Shown here: positions 9,220 to 17,223 of the stretch, piece by piece | Layout: each line of letters opens with the position of its first letter | Position numbering within the stretch: the first letter of the stretch is position 1 | NCBI RefSeq assembly: GCF_900101955.1 | Contig: NZ_FNAQ01000011.1 | Span: 18,134 to 82,133 of the forward strand | Origin: Desulfuromonas thiophila | GTDB lineage: Bacteria; Desulfobacterota; Desulfuromonadia; Desulfuromonadales; Desulfuromonadaceae | DNA: 64,000 bases | Direction of reading: 5' to 3' | The notes under the pieces: generated by a model | What the model saw: only the letters and a program-made list of their open reading frames with translations | Database searches by the model: none | What the model was told of the DNA's origin: nothing | Position numbers and translations under genes: made by a program

Positions 9220-9319
9220 CGCCCGTTTGCTGTGCCGGTTGCCTGCGGCGGTCGGTGCACCACGGATTTTTTCATTCCCCGGGGATTGATGTGAGAATCC
9301 CGCGACAGGAGAACCCCAG

Positions 9320-9529
9320 ATGGCACGTGTAACCGTCGAAGACTGTCTTGAACAGATTTCCAATCGTTTTCAGCTGGCCATGGTAGCCGCCAAACGGGCC
9401 AAGCAGCTCTATCGTGGCGCGCCGCCGCTGATCGAGAATATCTCCGGCAACAAGAAGGTGGTGCAGGCACTGCGCGAAATCGCCGCCGGCTGTGTGCCTT
9501 ACGAGGCGCCTGAAAACCGCAATCGCTAG
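9320..9529 (+). CDS. rpoZ: RNA polymerase omega subunit
   Basis: Protein of 69 residues, start [20 protein letters not shown], continuing through the conserved RAKQL and the [11 protein letters not shown] segment near the C terminus. Omega binds the beta-prime subunit, assists assembly and forms part of ppGpp site 1 on polymerase. ACAGGAG lies ahead of the ATG. It is directly followed by a (p)ppGpp synthetase, the usual spoT-rpoZ type linkage. Confidence 0.95.
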   Translation: MARVTVEDCLEQISNRFQLAMVAAKRAKQLYRGAPPLIENISGNKKVVQALREIAAGCVPYEAPENRNR

Positions 9530-9536
9530 TCTGTCG

Positions 9537-9581
9537 CTGCCGTGCGAGATCCTCCGGATCTGGGCGCGGCAGTGGTTTTTC
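9537..9581 (+). terminator. candidate terminator after rpoZ
   Basis: Arms CTGCCG (9537-9542) and CGGCAG (9567-9572) enclose further pairing (AGATC/GATCT) and are followed by TGGTTTTT. It may attenuate transcription into rel. Confidence 0.4.
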
Positions 9582-9672
9582 TGGCAGCGCCATTATTCAT
9601 CGTTATTCTTCCCGTTTCCGTACTCTGGCGCGTTGGCGTTGGGTGCGGCCAGCCTTTTTGCGGATTGCCCCT

Positions 9673-11835
9673 GTGACCTCCCTGGATGATTTTCGTGACG
9701 CGGTCAGCGCCTATCTGCCGGACGCTGATCTCGACCTGCTCGGGCGTGCCTACAGTTTCAGTGAGAAGGTGCATCGGGGTTACCGTCGGCCCGGTGGTGA
9801 GCCGGCGTTCAGCCACCCCTGTGCCGTGGCGGCCATTCTGGTGCGTCTGCGCATGGATGTGCCGACCATTGCCGCAGCCCTGGTTCACGATGTGCTGGAA
9901 CGGCAGATGGCGACGGTGGACGAGATCGAGCAGCAGCTCGGTGCGCCCATTGTCCGGCTGGTTGAAGGGCTGACCAAGATCAACAGCCTGATCTATCACA
10001 AGGCCGGCGAGCGTCAGAGCGAAAGTTTTCGCAAGATGCTGCTGGCTATCGCCCGCGATGTCCGCATCATTCTGCTGAAGCTGGCCGATCGCTTGCACAA
10101 CATGCAGACCCTCAGCTGTCTGCCACCCCAGACCCAGCTGGCCCTGGCGCGCGAAACCATGGAGGTTTACGCGCCCATGGCCAACCGCATGGGGATCAGC
10201 TGGCTCAAGAGCCAGCTGGAGGATTTGTGCTTCAAGTATCTGTGGCCGCAGGAATACGACGCGCTGCAACGGCAGATTCGCGCATTGCGCAACGATGCCA
10301 GCGACCAGTATGTCCAGCATGTCAAAGAGCAGATTCAGCAAAAGCTGCAGGCTCAGGGTATCGAAGGACAGGTTTCCGGCCGCAGCAAGCACCTCTATTC
10401 CGTTTATCGCAAGCTGCAACGCCAGAAGGCCGAACTGGATCAGCTTTATGATCTGATCGCATTTCGCATCATCGTGCCGACGGTGCGGGAATGCTATGCC
10501 GCCCTGGGGATTGTCCATGCCGCCTGGAAGCCTATTTCCGGCCGCTTCAAGGACTACATCGCCATGCCCAAGGCCAACATGTACCAGTCGTTGCACACCT
10601 CGGTGATCGGGCCGTATGGCAAGCGCATGGAGGTGCAGATCCGCACCGAGGAGATGCATCGTATTGCCGAGGAGGGCATCGCCGCCCACTGGCTCTACAA
10701 GGAAGGTCGCAGCGGCGCCTCCAGTGAAGAGAAGCGCTTCAGCTGGCTGCGTCAGATGGTCGAATGGCAGCGCGAGTTGCAGGATTCCCAGCAGGTGGCG
10801 GCCGAGACCCATATCGACCTGTTTCCGGAAGAGGTTTACGTTTTCACGCCCAAGGGTCATGTACGCGAATTGCCCAAGAACGCCTGCCCCATCGATTTTG
10901 CCTACGCCATTCACGGTGATATCGGTCATCGCTGTGTCGGGGCCAAGGTTAATGGCAAGATGGTGTCGCTCAAAACCCCGTTGCGCAATGGCGATGTGGT
11001 GGAGGTGCTGACCTCACCGAACCAGACGCCGAGCAAGGACTGGCTGAATTACGTCAAGACCTCCAAGGCCCGCAACCGCATCCGTCACTGGGTCAAGAAC
11101 CAGGAACGCCAGCAGAGCATTCAGCTGGGGCGCGAGATGCTGGACCGGGAACTGCGCAAATATCGGATCAGCCTTAATCGGGCGTTGACGGAAGCGCCCA
11201 TGGCTCAAGCGGTTTCTGAGCTGGGTTTTAAGTCGGTCGAAGAATTGCTGGCGGCGGTGGGCTACGGTAAGCTGTCGGCCGGTCAGGTCAGTGGTCGTAT
11301 TGTGCCGCCGGAACAGCTGCGGGCGGCGCGGCCGAAGTTGCCGGCTCTGGGGCGTGTGCTTGAAAAGGTCCGGCGCAAGCCATCGACCAGCGCCATTCGC
11401 CTGCAGGGAATCGACAACGTGCTGGTGCGTTATGCCAAGTGTTGCAACCCGCTGCCGGGTGATCCCATCGTCGGGTTTATCACCCGAGGTCACGGTATCA
11501 CGGTGCACACGGCCGATTGCCCCCATCTGCTGGAGGCCGATCCGCAGCGGCGGGTCGATGTTGCCTGGGAGCAGGACAGCAAGAGCAGCCGTACGGTGCG
11601 CATCCAGGTGTTCTGCCACGATGGCAAGGGTGTGCTGGCCGAGATCACGGCCACCATCAGTCAGTGCGAGGCCGATATCGTCAGTGCACGGGTGCACGCC
11701 GAGGGCAATCGGGGCTTCAATGAATTCGAGATCGCCGTTGCCAATGTTGAGCACCTCAATCAGGTGATGCAGGCGCTGCGCAAGCTCAAGGGGGTCTATC
11801 GGGTTGAACGGCTGCGCGAGGGCCACGGCCACTGA
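9673..11835 (+). CDS. RelA/SpoT family (p)ppGpp synthetase with altered hydrolase motif
   Basis: Protein of 720 residues with the full long-Rel layout: HD domain (about 20-180), synthetase (about 220-350), TGS (about 390-450), helical region and C-terminal ACT (about 650-720). Synthetase residues look intact: the RSKHLYS loop, YDLIAFR, RFKDYIAMPK, YQSLHT and EVQIRT. In the HD domain His48 and His72-Asp73 are present, but the usual HDxxED reads HDVLER, with Arg77 (CGG at 9901-9903) in place of the hydrolase Asp. The downstream DRLHN segment is kept. It is probably a synthetase-biased enzyme. The GTG at 9673 is preferred by alignment of the N terminus; an in-frame GTG at 9643 is possible. Confidence 0.93.
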   Translation: MTSLDDFRDAVSAYLPDADLDLLGRAYSFSEKVHRGYRRPGGEPAFSHPCAVAAILVRLRMDVPTIAAALVHDVLERQMATVDEIEQQLGAPIVRLVEGLTKINSLIYHKAGERQSESFRKMLLAIARDVRIILLKLADRLHNMQTLSCLPPQTQLALARETMEVYAPMANRMGISWLKSQLEDLCFKYLWPQEYDALQRQIRALRNDASDQYVQHVKEQIQQKLQAQGIEGQVSGRSKHLYSVYRKLQRQKAELDQLYDLIAFRIIVPTVRECYAALGIVHAAWKPISGRFKDYIAMPKANMYQSLHTSVIGPYGKRMEVQIRTEEMHRIAEEGIAAHWLYKEGRSGASSEEKRFSWLRQMVEWQRELQDSQQVAAETHIDLFPEEVYVFTPKGHVRELPKNACPIDFAYAIHGDIGHRCVGAKVNGKMVSLKTPLRNGDVVEVLTSPNQTPSKDWLNYVKTSKARNRIRHWVKNQERQQSIQLGREMLDRELRKYRISLNRALTEAPMAQAVSELGFKSVEELLAAVGYGKLSAGQVSGRIVPPEQLRAARPKLPALGRVLEKVRRKPSTSAIRLQGIDNVLVRYAKCCNPLPGDPIVGFITRGHGITVHTADCPHLLEADPQRRVDVAWEQDSKSSRTVRIQVFCHDGKGVLAEITATISQCEADIVSARVHAEGNRGFNEFEIAVANVEHLNQVMQALRKLKGVYRVERLREGHGH

Positions 11836-11880
11836 AGCGGTTGTGCTGCGGCCACTGCCCGGCGGTTGATGCCGAGGGTT

Positions 11881-11929
11881 CAAACAAAAAGAGGAAGGTT
11901 CCGTTGGGAAACCTTCCTCTTTTTGTTTG
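11881..11929. terminator. bidirectional terminator between rel and rpmB
   Basis: Two perfectly complementary 20-base arms (11881-11900 and 11910-11929) enclose a 9-base loop. Each arm is A-rich on its outer side, so the hairpin ends in a T-rich run on both strands. It serves rel (plus) and the purM-purN-DUF523-rpmB unit (minus). Confidence 0.85.
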
Positions 11930-11967
11930 GTTCGTGGTGCTGTCGCCGGCCGGGCCGGCCGCGAACG

Positions 11968-12156
11968 TCAGGCCTTGGTGATGGCGCCGGAACGGATGCA
12001 GCGGGTGCAGACCTTGACGGTTCTGACGCTGCCTTCCTGCAGGGCACGCACCTTCTGCAGGTTCGGATACCAGACCTTGCGGGTTTTATTATGGGCATGG
12101 CTGACGTTGTTGCCGGTGACAGGTTTCTTACCACAGATTTCACATGTTCTGGACAT
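11968..12156 (-). CDS. rpmB: 50S ribosomal protein L28
   Basis: Protein of 62 residues beginning [12 protein letters not shown], with the conserved [10 protein letters not shown] segment and a second cysteine pair (CTRC) near the C terminus. The two CxxC pairs mark the zinc-binding form of L28. GGAGG stands upstream of the ATG at 12156; the frame extends ten codons upstream without support. It is the last gene of the minus-strand group that includes purM and purN. Confidence 0.95.
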   Translation of the reverse strand: MSRTCEICGKKPVTGNNVSHAHNKTRKVWYPNLQKVRALQEGSVRTVKVCTRCIRSGAITKA

Positions 12157-12192
12157 TGCCTTCAACCTCCTGGGAATTTGAAACACGTATAG

Positions 12193-12735
12193 CTAGCATG
12201 ATTCGCCGCTGGTCGCAAGAAACTTTTGGCGGCTTTCTGTGTTTTGGCTGCTACTGGCCAGTAGATGCTGGCGCAGAGCGGGCAGTTCGTCTTCGCTGAA
12301 CAGGGCAACTCCCTGTTGAGCCAGCAGGGCGGCCGTGACGCCCCGCCCGGCACTGCATTCCTGTCCCAGGTAGACCTGATGACTGCCGCACGAGGGGCTG
12401 CGCTCCTTGAGCAGGGCACAGCGGCAGCCAGCCAGCCGGGCGATTTCAAGGGCCTGATGGGCGCCGTGGACAAAGGCGGCACTGCGGTCAATGCCGCCAC
12501 TGTCGCACAGGCGGGCTTCGCCGCGCAGCAGCGCCTCGCCGTCACCGGCGGTGAAGCAGCAGGGTAGCCGCGGCGTCGCCAGACCGCCAAGCTGCTCCGG
12601 GCAGATCGGTACCGGAATCAGCGCCAGTTGCTGCAGCAGGGCCTGCACAGACAGACTGCCCTTGCTGGCGCCATCGTAGCGGGTGGTCAGCCCCAGCAGA
12701 CAGGCGCTGACCAGCAGGGGCCGGGGAGCGGTCAT
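12193..12735 (-). CDS. DUF523 family protein
   Basis: Protein of 180 residues opening with VSACLLGL and the RYDG motif, followed by CPEQLGGL, then LKERSPSCGS and a GxGVTAALL segment. This pattern of conserved Cys/Asp/Ser residues is that of the DUF523 family, whose biochemical role is not settled. Its start overlaps the purN stop by 4 bp, so it is probably translated with the purine genes, though nothing in the sequence shows a role in purine synthesis. Confidence 0.85.
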   Translation of the reverse strand: MTAPRPLLVSACLLGLTTRYDGASKGSLSVQALLQQLALIPVPICPEQLGGLATPRLPCCFTAGDGEALLRGEARLCDSGGIDRSAAFVHGAHQALEIARLAGCRCALLKERSPSCGSHQVYLGQECSAGRGVTAALLAQQGVALFSEDELPALRQHLLASSSQNTESRQKFLATSGESC

Positions 12736-13409
12736 CGGGGCAGGGGCGGCTGGATCAGGGTAGGCTGGGGACCGGCGGCCAACTCGGCGCGGATGCGAAC
12801 CCGGCGGCCGGCGATTTCCAGGGCGCCGCGGGCGAACAGGTCGATGGCGTAGGGATAGATACGGTGTTCCTGTTCGAGGATGCGGGCCGAGAGGCTCTCT
12901 TCCGTGTCGTTATCGAGTACCGGCACCACCGCCTGGACGATGATGGGGCCGGTATCGACGCCGCCATCGACAAAGTGGACGGTACAACCGGCAAAGCGTA
13001 CCCCATAGTCGAGGGCTTTCTTCTGCACATGCAGGCCGGGAAAGGCCGGTAGCAGTGCCGGATGGATATTCAGAATGCGTTGGGGAAAGGCCTCGATGAA
13101 GGCCGGCCCGACGATGCGCATGAAGCCAGCCAGCACCACCAGATCAACCTGATGGTGCTGCAGCCGTGCCACCATGGCAGCATCGAAATCCTGCCGGCAG
13201 GAGAACTGCCGGTGATCAAGGCATTCATGGACCAGCCCGGCGCGGGCGGCTCGTTGCAGGGCGCCGGCGTCCGGGTTGTTGCTCAGCACGCAGGCGATGC
13301 GCGCAGCAATCTGGTTGGCGGCACAGGCATCAATGATGGACTGCAGGTTGGTGCCACCACCTGACGCGAGCACGCCCAGGCGGATCGGTTGCGGCGCCGG
13401 TTGCGACAT
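12732..13409 (-). CDS. purN: phosphoribosylglycinamide formyltransferase
   Basis: Protein of 225 residues. GVLASGGGTNLQ near the N terminus binds the substrate phosphate. The catalytic Asn-His-Asp set is visible in LNIHPALLPAFPG (Asn, His loop) and in GCTVHFVDGGVDTGPI. It uses 10-formyl-THF to formylate GAR, the third step of IMP synthesis. The ATG overlaps the last base of purM, a typical purM-purN coupling. Confidence 0.95.
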   Translation of the reverse strand: MSQPAPQPIRLGVLASGGGTNLQSIIDACAANQIAARIACVLSNNPDAGALQRAARAGLVHECLDHRQFSCRQDFDAAMVARLQHHQVDLVVLAGFMRIVGPAFIEAFPQRILNIHPALLPAFPGLHVQKKALDYGVRFAGCTVHFVDGGVDTGPIIVQAVVPVLDNDTEESLSARILEQEHRIYPYAIDLFARGALEIAGRRVRIRAELAAGPQPTLIQPPLPR

Positions 13410-14458
13410 CAGTCGAGCAGCTCCACGACCGGTTCACTGTTGTGTCCTCGGGCAATATCGCCAATTACCCAGGCGGTTTCGTTAAGGCCCTTCAGTCGCA
13501 GCAGCACCTCGTCGGTCTGTTCCTCGTCCACCACCAGCACCATGCCGAGACCGTTGTTGAAGGTACGGTGCATTTCGTTATCGGTAATGTTGCCTCCCTG
13601 CGCCAGGATGTCGAAGATGGCCGGGCGCTGCCAGCTGCCGCGCCGGATGCGGGCGACGCACTGGTGCGGCAGTACTCGTGGAATGTTCTCCAGTAAACCA
13701 CCGCCGGTGATGTGGGCCATGGCCTTGATGGAAAAATCGCGGATCAGGTTGAGAATGGTGCGCACATAGATGCGCGTCGGCGTCAGCAGTTCCAGGCCGA
13801 GGGGCTGATCGAGACCATCGAGATGGGCATCGAGGTTCAGTCCCATGCGCTCGAACAGAACCTTGCGGGCCAGGGAGTAGCCGTTGGAGTGCAGGCCGCT
13901 GGAGGCGATGCCGATCAGGGTGTCGCCGACGGTGACGGTGGAACCGTCGATGATGCGGTCGTTGTCGACCGCGCCAACGGTGAAGCCGGCCAGATCGTAT
14001 TCGCCATCGCCGTAGAAGCCCGGCATTTCGGCGGTTTCACCACCGATCAGGGCACAGCCGGCTTGGCGGCAGCCTTCGGCGATGCCGCCGATGATCGCCG
14101 CGGCTTTTTCCGGCGCCAGTTTGCCGGTGGCCAGGTAGTCGAGAAAAAACAGGGGCTCGGCGCCCTGCACGATGATGTCATTGACGCACATGGCGACCAG
14201 ATCAATACCGACGCTGTCGTGCTTGTCGAGATCAAAGGCCAGCTTGAGCTTGGTGCCGACACCATCGGTCGACGAGACCAGAACCGGCTTTTTATATTTG
14301 TCGGCGTGAAAGGAAAACAGTCCGCCGAAACCGCCGATATCGGTCAGAACTTCGGGACGGGCGGTAGATTTGACCAGCGGTCGGATCATTTTGACCAGAC
14401 GGTTGCCGGCATCGATATCCACGCCGGCGTCCTTGTAGGTCATCTGTTGTTTGTCCAC
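13409..14458 (-). CDS. purM: phosphoribosylformylglycinamidine cyclo-ligase (AIR synthetase)
   Basis: Protein of 349 residues. Conserved segments include SYKD-like [35 protein letters not shown] and [13 protein letters not shown], as in AIR synthetases, which close FGAM to AIR with ATP. The GTG at 14458 is chosen because GAAGGAG lies 8 bp before it and because the candidate promoter would put the transcript start only about 6 nt from the alternative ATG at 14479. It heads a purM-purN-DUF523-rpmB unit. Confidence 0.94.
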   Translation of the reverse strand: MDKQQMTYKDAGVDIDAGNRLVKMIRPLVKSTARPEVLTDIGGFGGLFSFHADKYKKPVLVSSTDGVGTKLKLAFDLDKHDSVGIDLVAMCVNDIIVQGAEPLFFLDYLATGKLAPEKAAAIIGGIAEGCRQAGCALIGGETAEMPGFYGDGEYDLAGFTVGAVDNDRIIDGSTVTVGDTLIGIASSGLHSNGYSLARKVLFERMGLNLDAHLDGLDQPLGLELLTPTRIYVRTILNLIRDFSIKAMAHITGGGLLENIPRVLPHQCVARIRRGSWQRPAIFDILAQGGNITDNEMHRTFNNGLGMVLVVDEEQTDEVLLRLKGLNETAWVIGDIARGHNSEPVVELLD

Positions 14459-14491
14459 GGTGACGGCTCCTTCATGCAAAGTGGCGACAAG

Positions 14492-14520
14492 TAATAAATC
14501 AGTGGCGCGCGCCTTGTCAA
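14492..14520 (-). promoter_or_regulatory. candidate promoter for purM-purN
   Basis: On the minus strand TTGACA (14515-14520) and TTATTA (14492-14497) are separated by 17 bp, giving a short leader to the purM GTG. A second TTGACA overlaps immediately upstream. No clear PurR-type palindrome was seen. Confidence 0.55.
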
Positions 14521-14550
14521 TGTCAAACGCCTGAGCTGGCCGCTTTGCGG

Positions 14551-14579
14551 TTTACAGTGCGCCGGGCCTGACATACTAT
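14551..14579 (+). promoter_or_regulatory. candidate promoter for rimI-pyrK-pyrD
   Basis: TTTACA (14551-14556) and TACTAT (14574-14579) are exactly 17 bp apart, divergent from the purM promoter. Transcription would start near 14586, leaving a leader of about 250 nt (to 14833). No known riboswitch fold, long reading frame or terminator was recognised in that leader. Confidence 0.5.
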
Positions 14580-14833
14580 GGCGGGTCCATTGCCCCTTGG
14601 GCGCTGTTGGTGTGGCCCCGTTTGTTGGGTGCAGTTTGAGCAGGTTTTAGCGGCGTCTGTCTGCCGCTGCCGTCTTCCGAGTGTAGCCGATGGCCTGCTG
14701 TTTGCCAGCCAGGGTGGCTCGCTGAACGTCGTTTTTCGCTGAATTCCCGGAAATCTGTCGTTGCCGACCACAGGTGCTTGCTGGCCGGCCAGGCGCTCAG
14801 TTTTTCTGGTCTTTGCCCTGTCCGGGAGGCCCG

Positions 14834-15310
14834 ATGTCTTCTCTGCTTGCCGCCGACTGGCTCGTGCGCCCGCTGGCAACGACGGATCTGCCGCTGGTGC
14901 TGGTGATTGAGCAGGCCAGTTATCGCCTGCCCTGGAGTGTCGATCTGTTCGCTACGCTGCTGCAGGCGCCCGATGCCCTGGCCTTGGGTTGTCTGCAACC
15001 AACGCCGGAAGGTGCCTTGCTGGCCGGTTATCTCTGCGGCCAGTGGCTGCCTGATGCGGTGGAGATTCACAATGTCGCCAGTCGGCCGGATCTGCGGCGC
15101 TGCGGCGTGGCCCGGCGCCTGTTTGCGGTGCTGGAGGCGCAGATGCGACAGCGGGGCTGTGATCAGATGCTGCTGGAGGTGCGGCGGGGCAATCTGGCGG
15201 CCCTGAATCTCTATCTTCAGCTTGGCTTCGTCGAGCAGGGCTGCCGCCGGGGCTATTACCGCGATGGCGAGGACGCTCTGCTGCTGGGACGATTGTTGGC
15301 GCCGGTGTAG
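14834..15310 (+). CDS. rimI: ribosomal protein S18-alanine N-acetyltransferase (GNAT)
   Basis: Protein of 158 residues. The GNAT fold is seen in WLPDAVEIHNVASRPDLRR followed by the acetyl-CoA loop RRCGVARRL, then NLAALNLYLQLGF and RRGYYRDGEDALLL, which is the RimI pattern. RimI acetylates the N-terminal Ala of S18; related enzymes act on other N termini, so substrate is inferred. GGGAGG precedes the ATG at 14834; the frame is open 20 codons upstream without support. Confidence 0.85.
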   Translation: MSSLLAADWLVRPLATTDLPLVLVIEQASYRLPWSVDLFATLLQAPDALALGCLQPTPEGALLAGYLCGQWLPDAVEIHNVASRPDLRRCGVARRLFAVLEAQMRQRGCDQMLLEVRRGNLAALNLYLQLGFVEQGCRRGYYRDGEDALLLGRLLAPV

Positions 15311-15408
15311 ACGGGAGTCCACAGTCGCCGGCTGCCTGGCCGCTACCGTCGTTGCTGCTGCATTTATTTCTTTTGGGTTTTCCGTATCTTCGCTTGCCGG
15401 GAGGTGCC

Positions 15409-16242
15409 ATGCGCGATCTGGAAACAACCGTACTCTACAACCGGCCTTTGGCCGGCGAAACCTGGCAGCTGGGTCTGCTGGCGCCGGATTATGACCAGCT
15501 GGCCCGGCCGGGGCAGTTTGTCATGCTGCGGCTGACGGCCGGCAGTGATCCGCTGTTGCGCCGGCCCTTCGGTATTTTTCGCTGCCGCACCCTGCCGCCG
15601 CTGTGTACCGGCCAGGCGTCGCAACCGGCGGTGGAACTGCTTTACAAGGTGGTTGGCCGTGGCACCCGCCTGCTGAGTTCTTTGCACTCCGGTGACCGGG
15701 TGGCCCTGCTGGGGCCGCTGGGCCGCGGTTTTGATCTGACCGACTGCGCCCCGACCGCCCTGCTGGTGGCTGGCGGCATCGGTGTGGCGCCACTTTATCT
15801 GCTGGCCGAGCAACTGTTGCGACAGGGCCGGCAGGTGCGGCTGTTGCTGGGGGGGCGCCGCCGCGACGATATTCTGGCGGTTACCGAGTTCGAACGCCTG
15901 GGGGTGGAGACCTATGTGGCCACCGATGATGGCAGTCTGGGCGAACAGGGCCTGGTGACCCAGGTGCTGGAGCGCAAGCTGGGCCGTTTCCCCCAGGCCA
16001 GCGTGTTCGCCTGTGGGCCGATGGCGATGTTGCGGGCGGTGGAACGCCTGTGCCGCCAGGCCGCTGTGCCCCTGCAGGTTTCGCTCGAAGCCTTGATGGC
16101 CTGCGGCGTCGGGGCCTGCCTTGGCTGCGTGGTGCCGGGCCAGGCCCATCAGGAGGATCAGCCCGATTACCGCTGTACCTGCAAACAGGGGCCGGTGTTT
16201 GACGCGCAAGAGCTGTTGTGGCCGCAGGAGGATAGCCAATGA
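15409..16242 (+). CDS. pyrK: dihydroorotate dehydrogenase B, electron transfer subunit
   Basis: Protein of 277 residues with a ferredoxin-reductase fold: the flavin-binding RRPFGIF near 50, the nucleotide-binding GGIGVAPLYLL near 125, and a C-terminal [2Fe-2S] site with cysteines in CGVGACLGC and YRCTC. PyrK carries electrons from PyrD to NAD+. GGGAGG lies before the ATG at 15409. Its stop overlaps pyrD (ATGA), as expected for a two-subunit enzyme. Confidence 0.93.
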   Translation: MRDLETTVLYNRPLAGETWQLGLLAPDYDQLARPGQFVMLRLTAGSDPLLRRPFGIFRCRTLPPLCTGQASQPAVELLYKVVGRGTRLLSSLHSGDRVALLGPLGRGFDLTDCAPTALLVAGGIGVAPLYLLAEQLLRQGRQVRLLLGGRRRDDILAVTEFERLGVETYVATDDGSLGEQGLVTQVLERKLGRFPQASVFACGPMAMLRAVERLCRQAAVPLQVSLEALMACGVGACLGCVVPGQAHQEDQPDYRCTCKQGPVFDAQELLWPQEDSQ

Positions 16243-17198
16243 ACCCGCCCGTATCCTGTCCGCTTGAGCAAACAGAAAACCCGCCCGTGCAGTTGGCTGT
16301 CGACCTGGCCGGTCTGCGCTTGCGCAATCCGGTTATGCCGGCATCTGGCACCTTCGGTTATGGTGAGGAATTTGCTCCCTATGTTGATCTGGAGACCCTG
16401 GGCGCCATTGTCACCAAGGGCATTTCCCTGCGCCCCAAGGCGGGCAATCCCACGCCGCGGTTGGCTGAAACGGCCTCCGGCATGCTCAATGCCATCGGTT
16501 TGCAGAACGTTGGTGTGGAGGCCTTCGCTCGCGACAAGGTGCCTTTTCTGCGCCAACTGCAGACGCCGGTGATCGTCAATTTCTTCGGCAACAGCCTCGA
16601 CGAATACGAGCAGGTGGCGGCTCGTCTGGCCGAGATCGACCGGGTTGACGCGGTGGAGCTGAACATTTCCTGCCCCAATGTCAAGCAGGGAGGAATCGTT
16701 TTCGGGACCGATCCGGCCGCCGCCGCCGAGGTGGTGGGGCGGGTGCGCCGTCATCTGCGGGTGCCGCTGATTGTCAAGTTGACGCCCAACGTCACCGACA
16801 TCGGTCTGATGGCGCGGGCGGCGGAAGATGCCGGTGCCGATGCCATCAGCTGTATCAATACCCTGACCGGCATGGCGGTCGATCTGCAACGGCGCCGTCT
16901 GCATCTGGCCAACAAGACCGGCGGTCTGTCAGGTCCGGCCATCAAGCCGGTGGCCCTGCGGCTGGTCTATCAGGCGGTGCGGGCCGTGTCCATTCCGGTG
17001 ATCGGCATCGGCGGCATCGCCAGTGCCGAGGACGCGCTGGAATTTCTGCTGGTGGGGGCGCGGGCGGTGCAGGTGGGAACCGCCAATCTGGTCAATCCCG
17101 CTGTCATGGGGCAGATTGTCAGCGGAATGGAGGCGTTCTGCCGCGAACGGAACATTGGCGACATCAACGACTGGATTGGTTCCCTCCAGGAGGAATAG
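16239..17198 (+). CDS. pyrD: dihydroorotate dehydrogenase B, catalytic subunit
   Basis: Protein of 319 residues. PASGTFGYGEE, NAIGLQNVG, the catalytic Cys loop NISCPNVKQGG and the FMN-phosphate GIGGIASAED are all present. It oxidises dihydroorotate to orotate in the cytoplasm using FMN, with PyrK as partner. The start overlaps pyrK by 4 bp. Confidence 0.95.
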   Translation: MNPPVSCPLEQTENPPVQLAVDLAGLRLRNPVMPASGTFGYGEEFAPYVDLETLGAIVTKGISLRPKAGNPTPRLAETASGMLNAIGLQNVGVEAFARDKVPFLRQLQTPVIVNFFGNSLDEYEQVAARLAEIDRVDAVELNISCPNVKQGGIVFGTDPAAAAEVVGRVRRHLRVPLIVKLTPNVTDIGLMARAAEDAGADAISCINTLTGMAVDLQRRRLHLANKTGGLSGPAIKPVALRLVYQAVRAVSIPVIGIGGIASAEDALEFLLVGARAVQVGTANLVNPAVMGQIVSGMEAFCRERNIGDINDWIGSLQEE

Positions 17199-17223
17199 CG
17201 CGCCTTCGTGGCGCCAGAACGTC

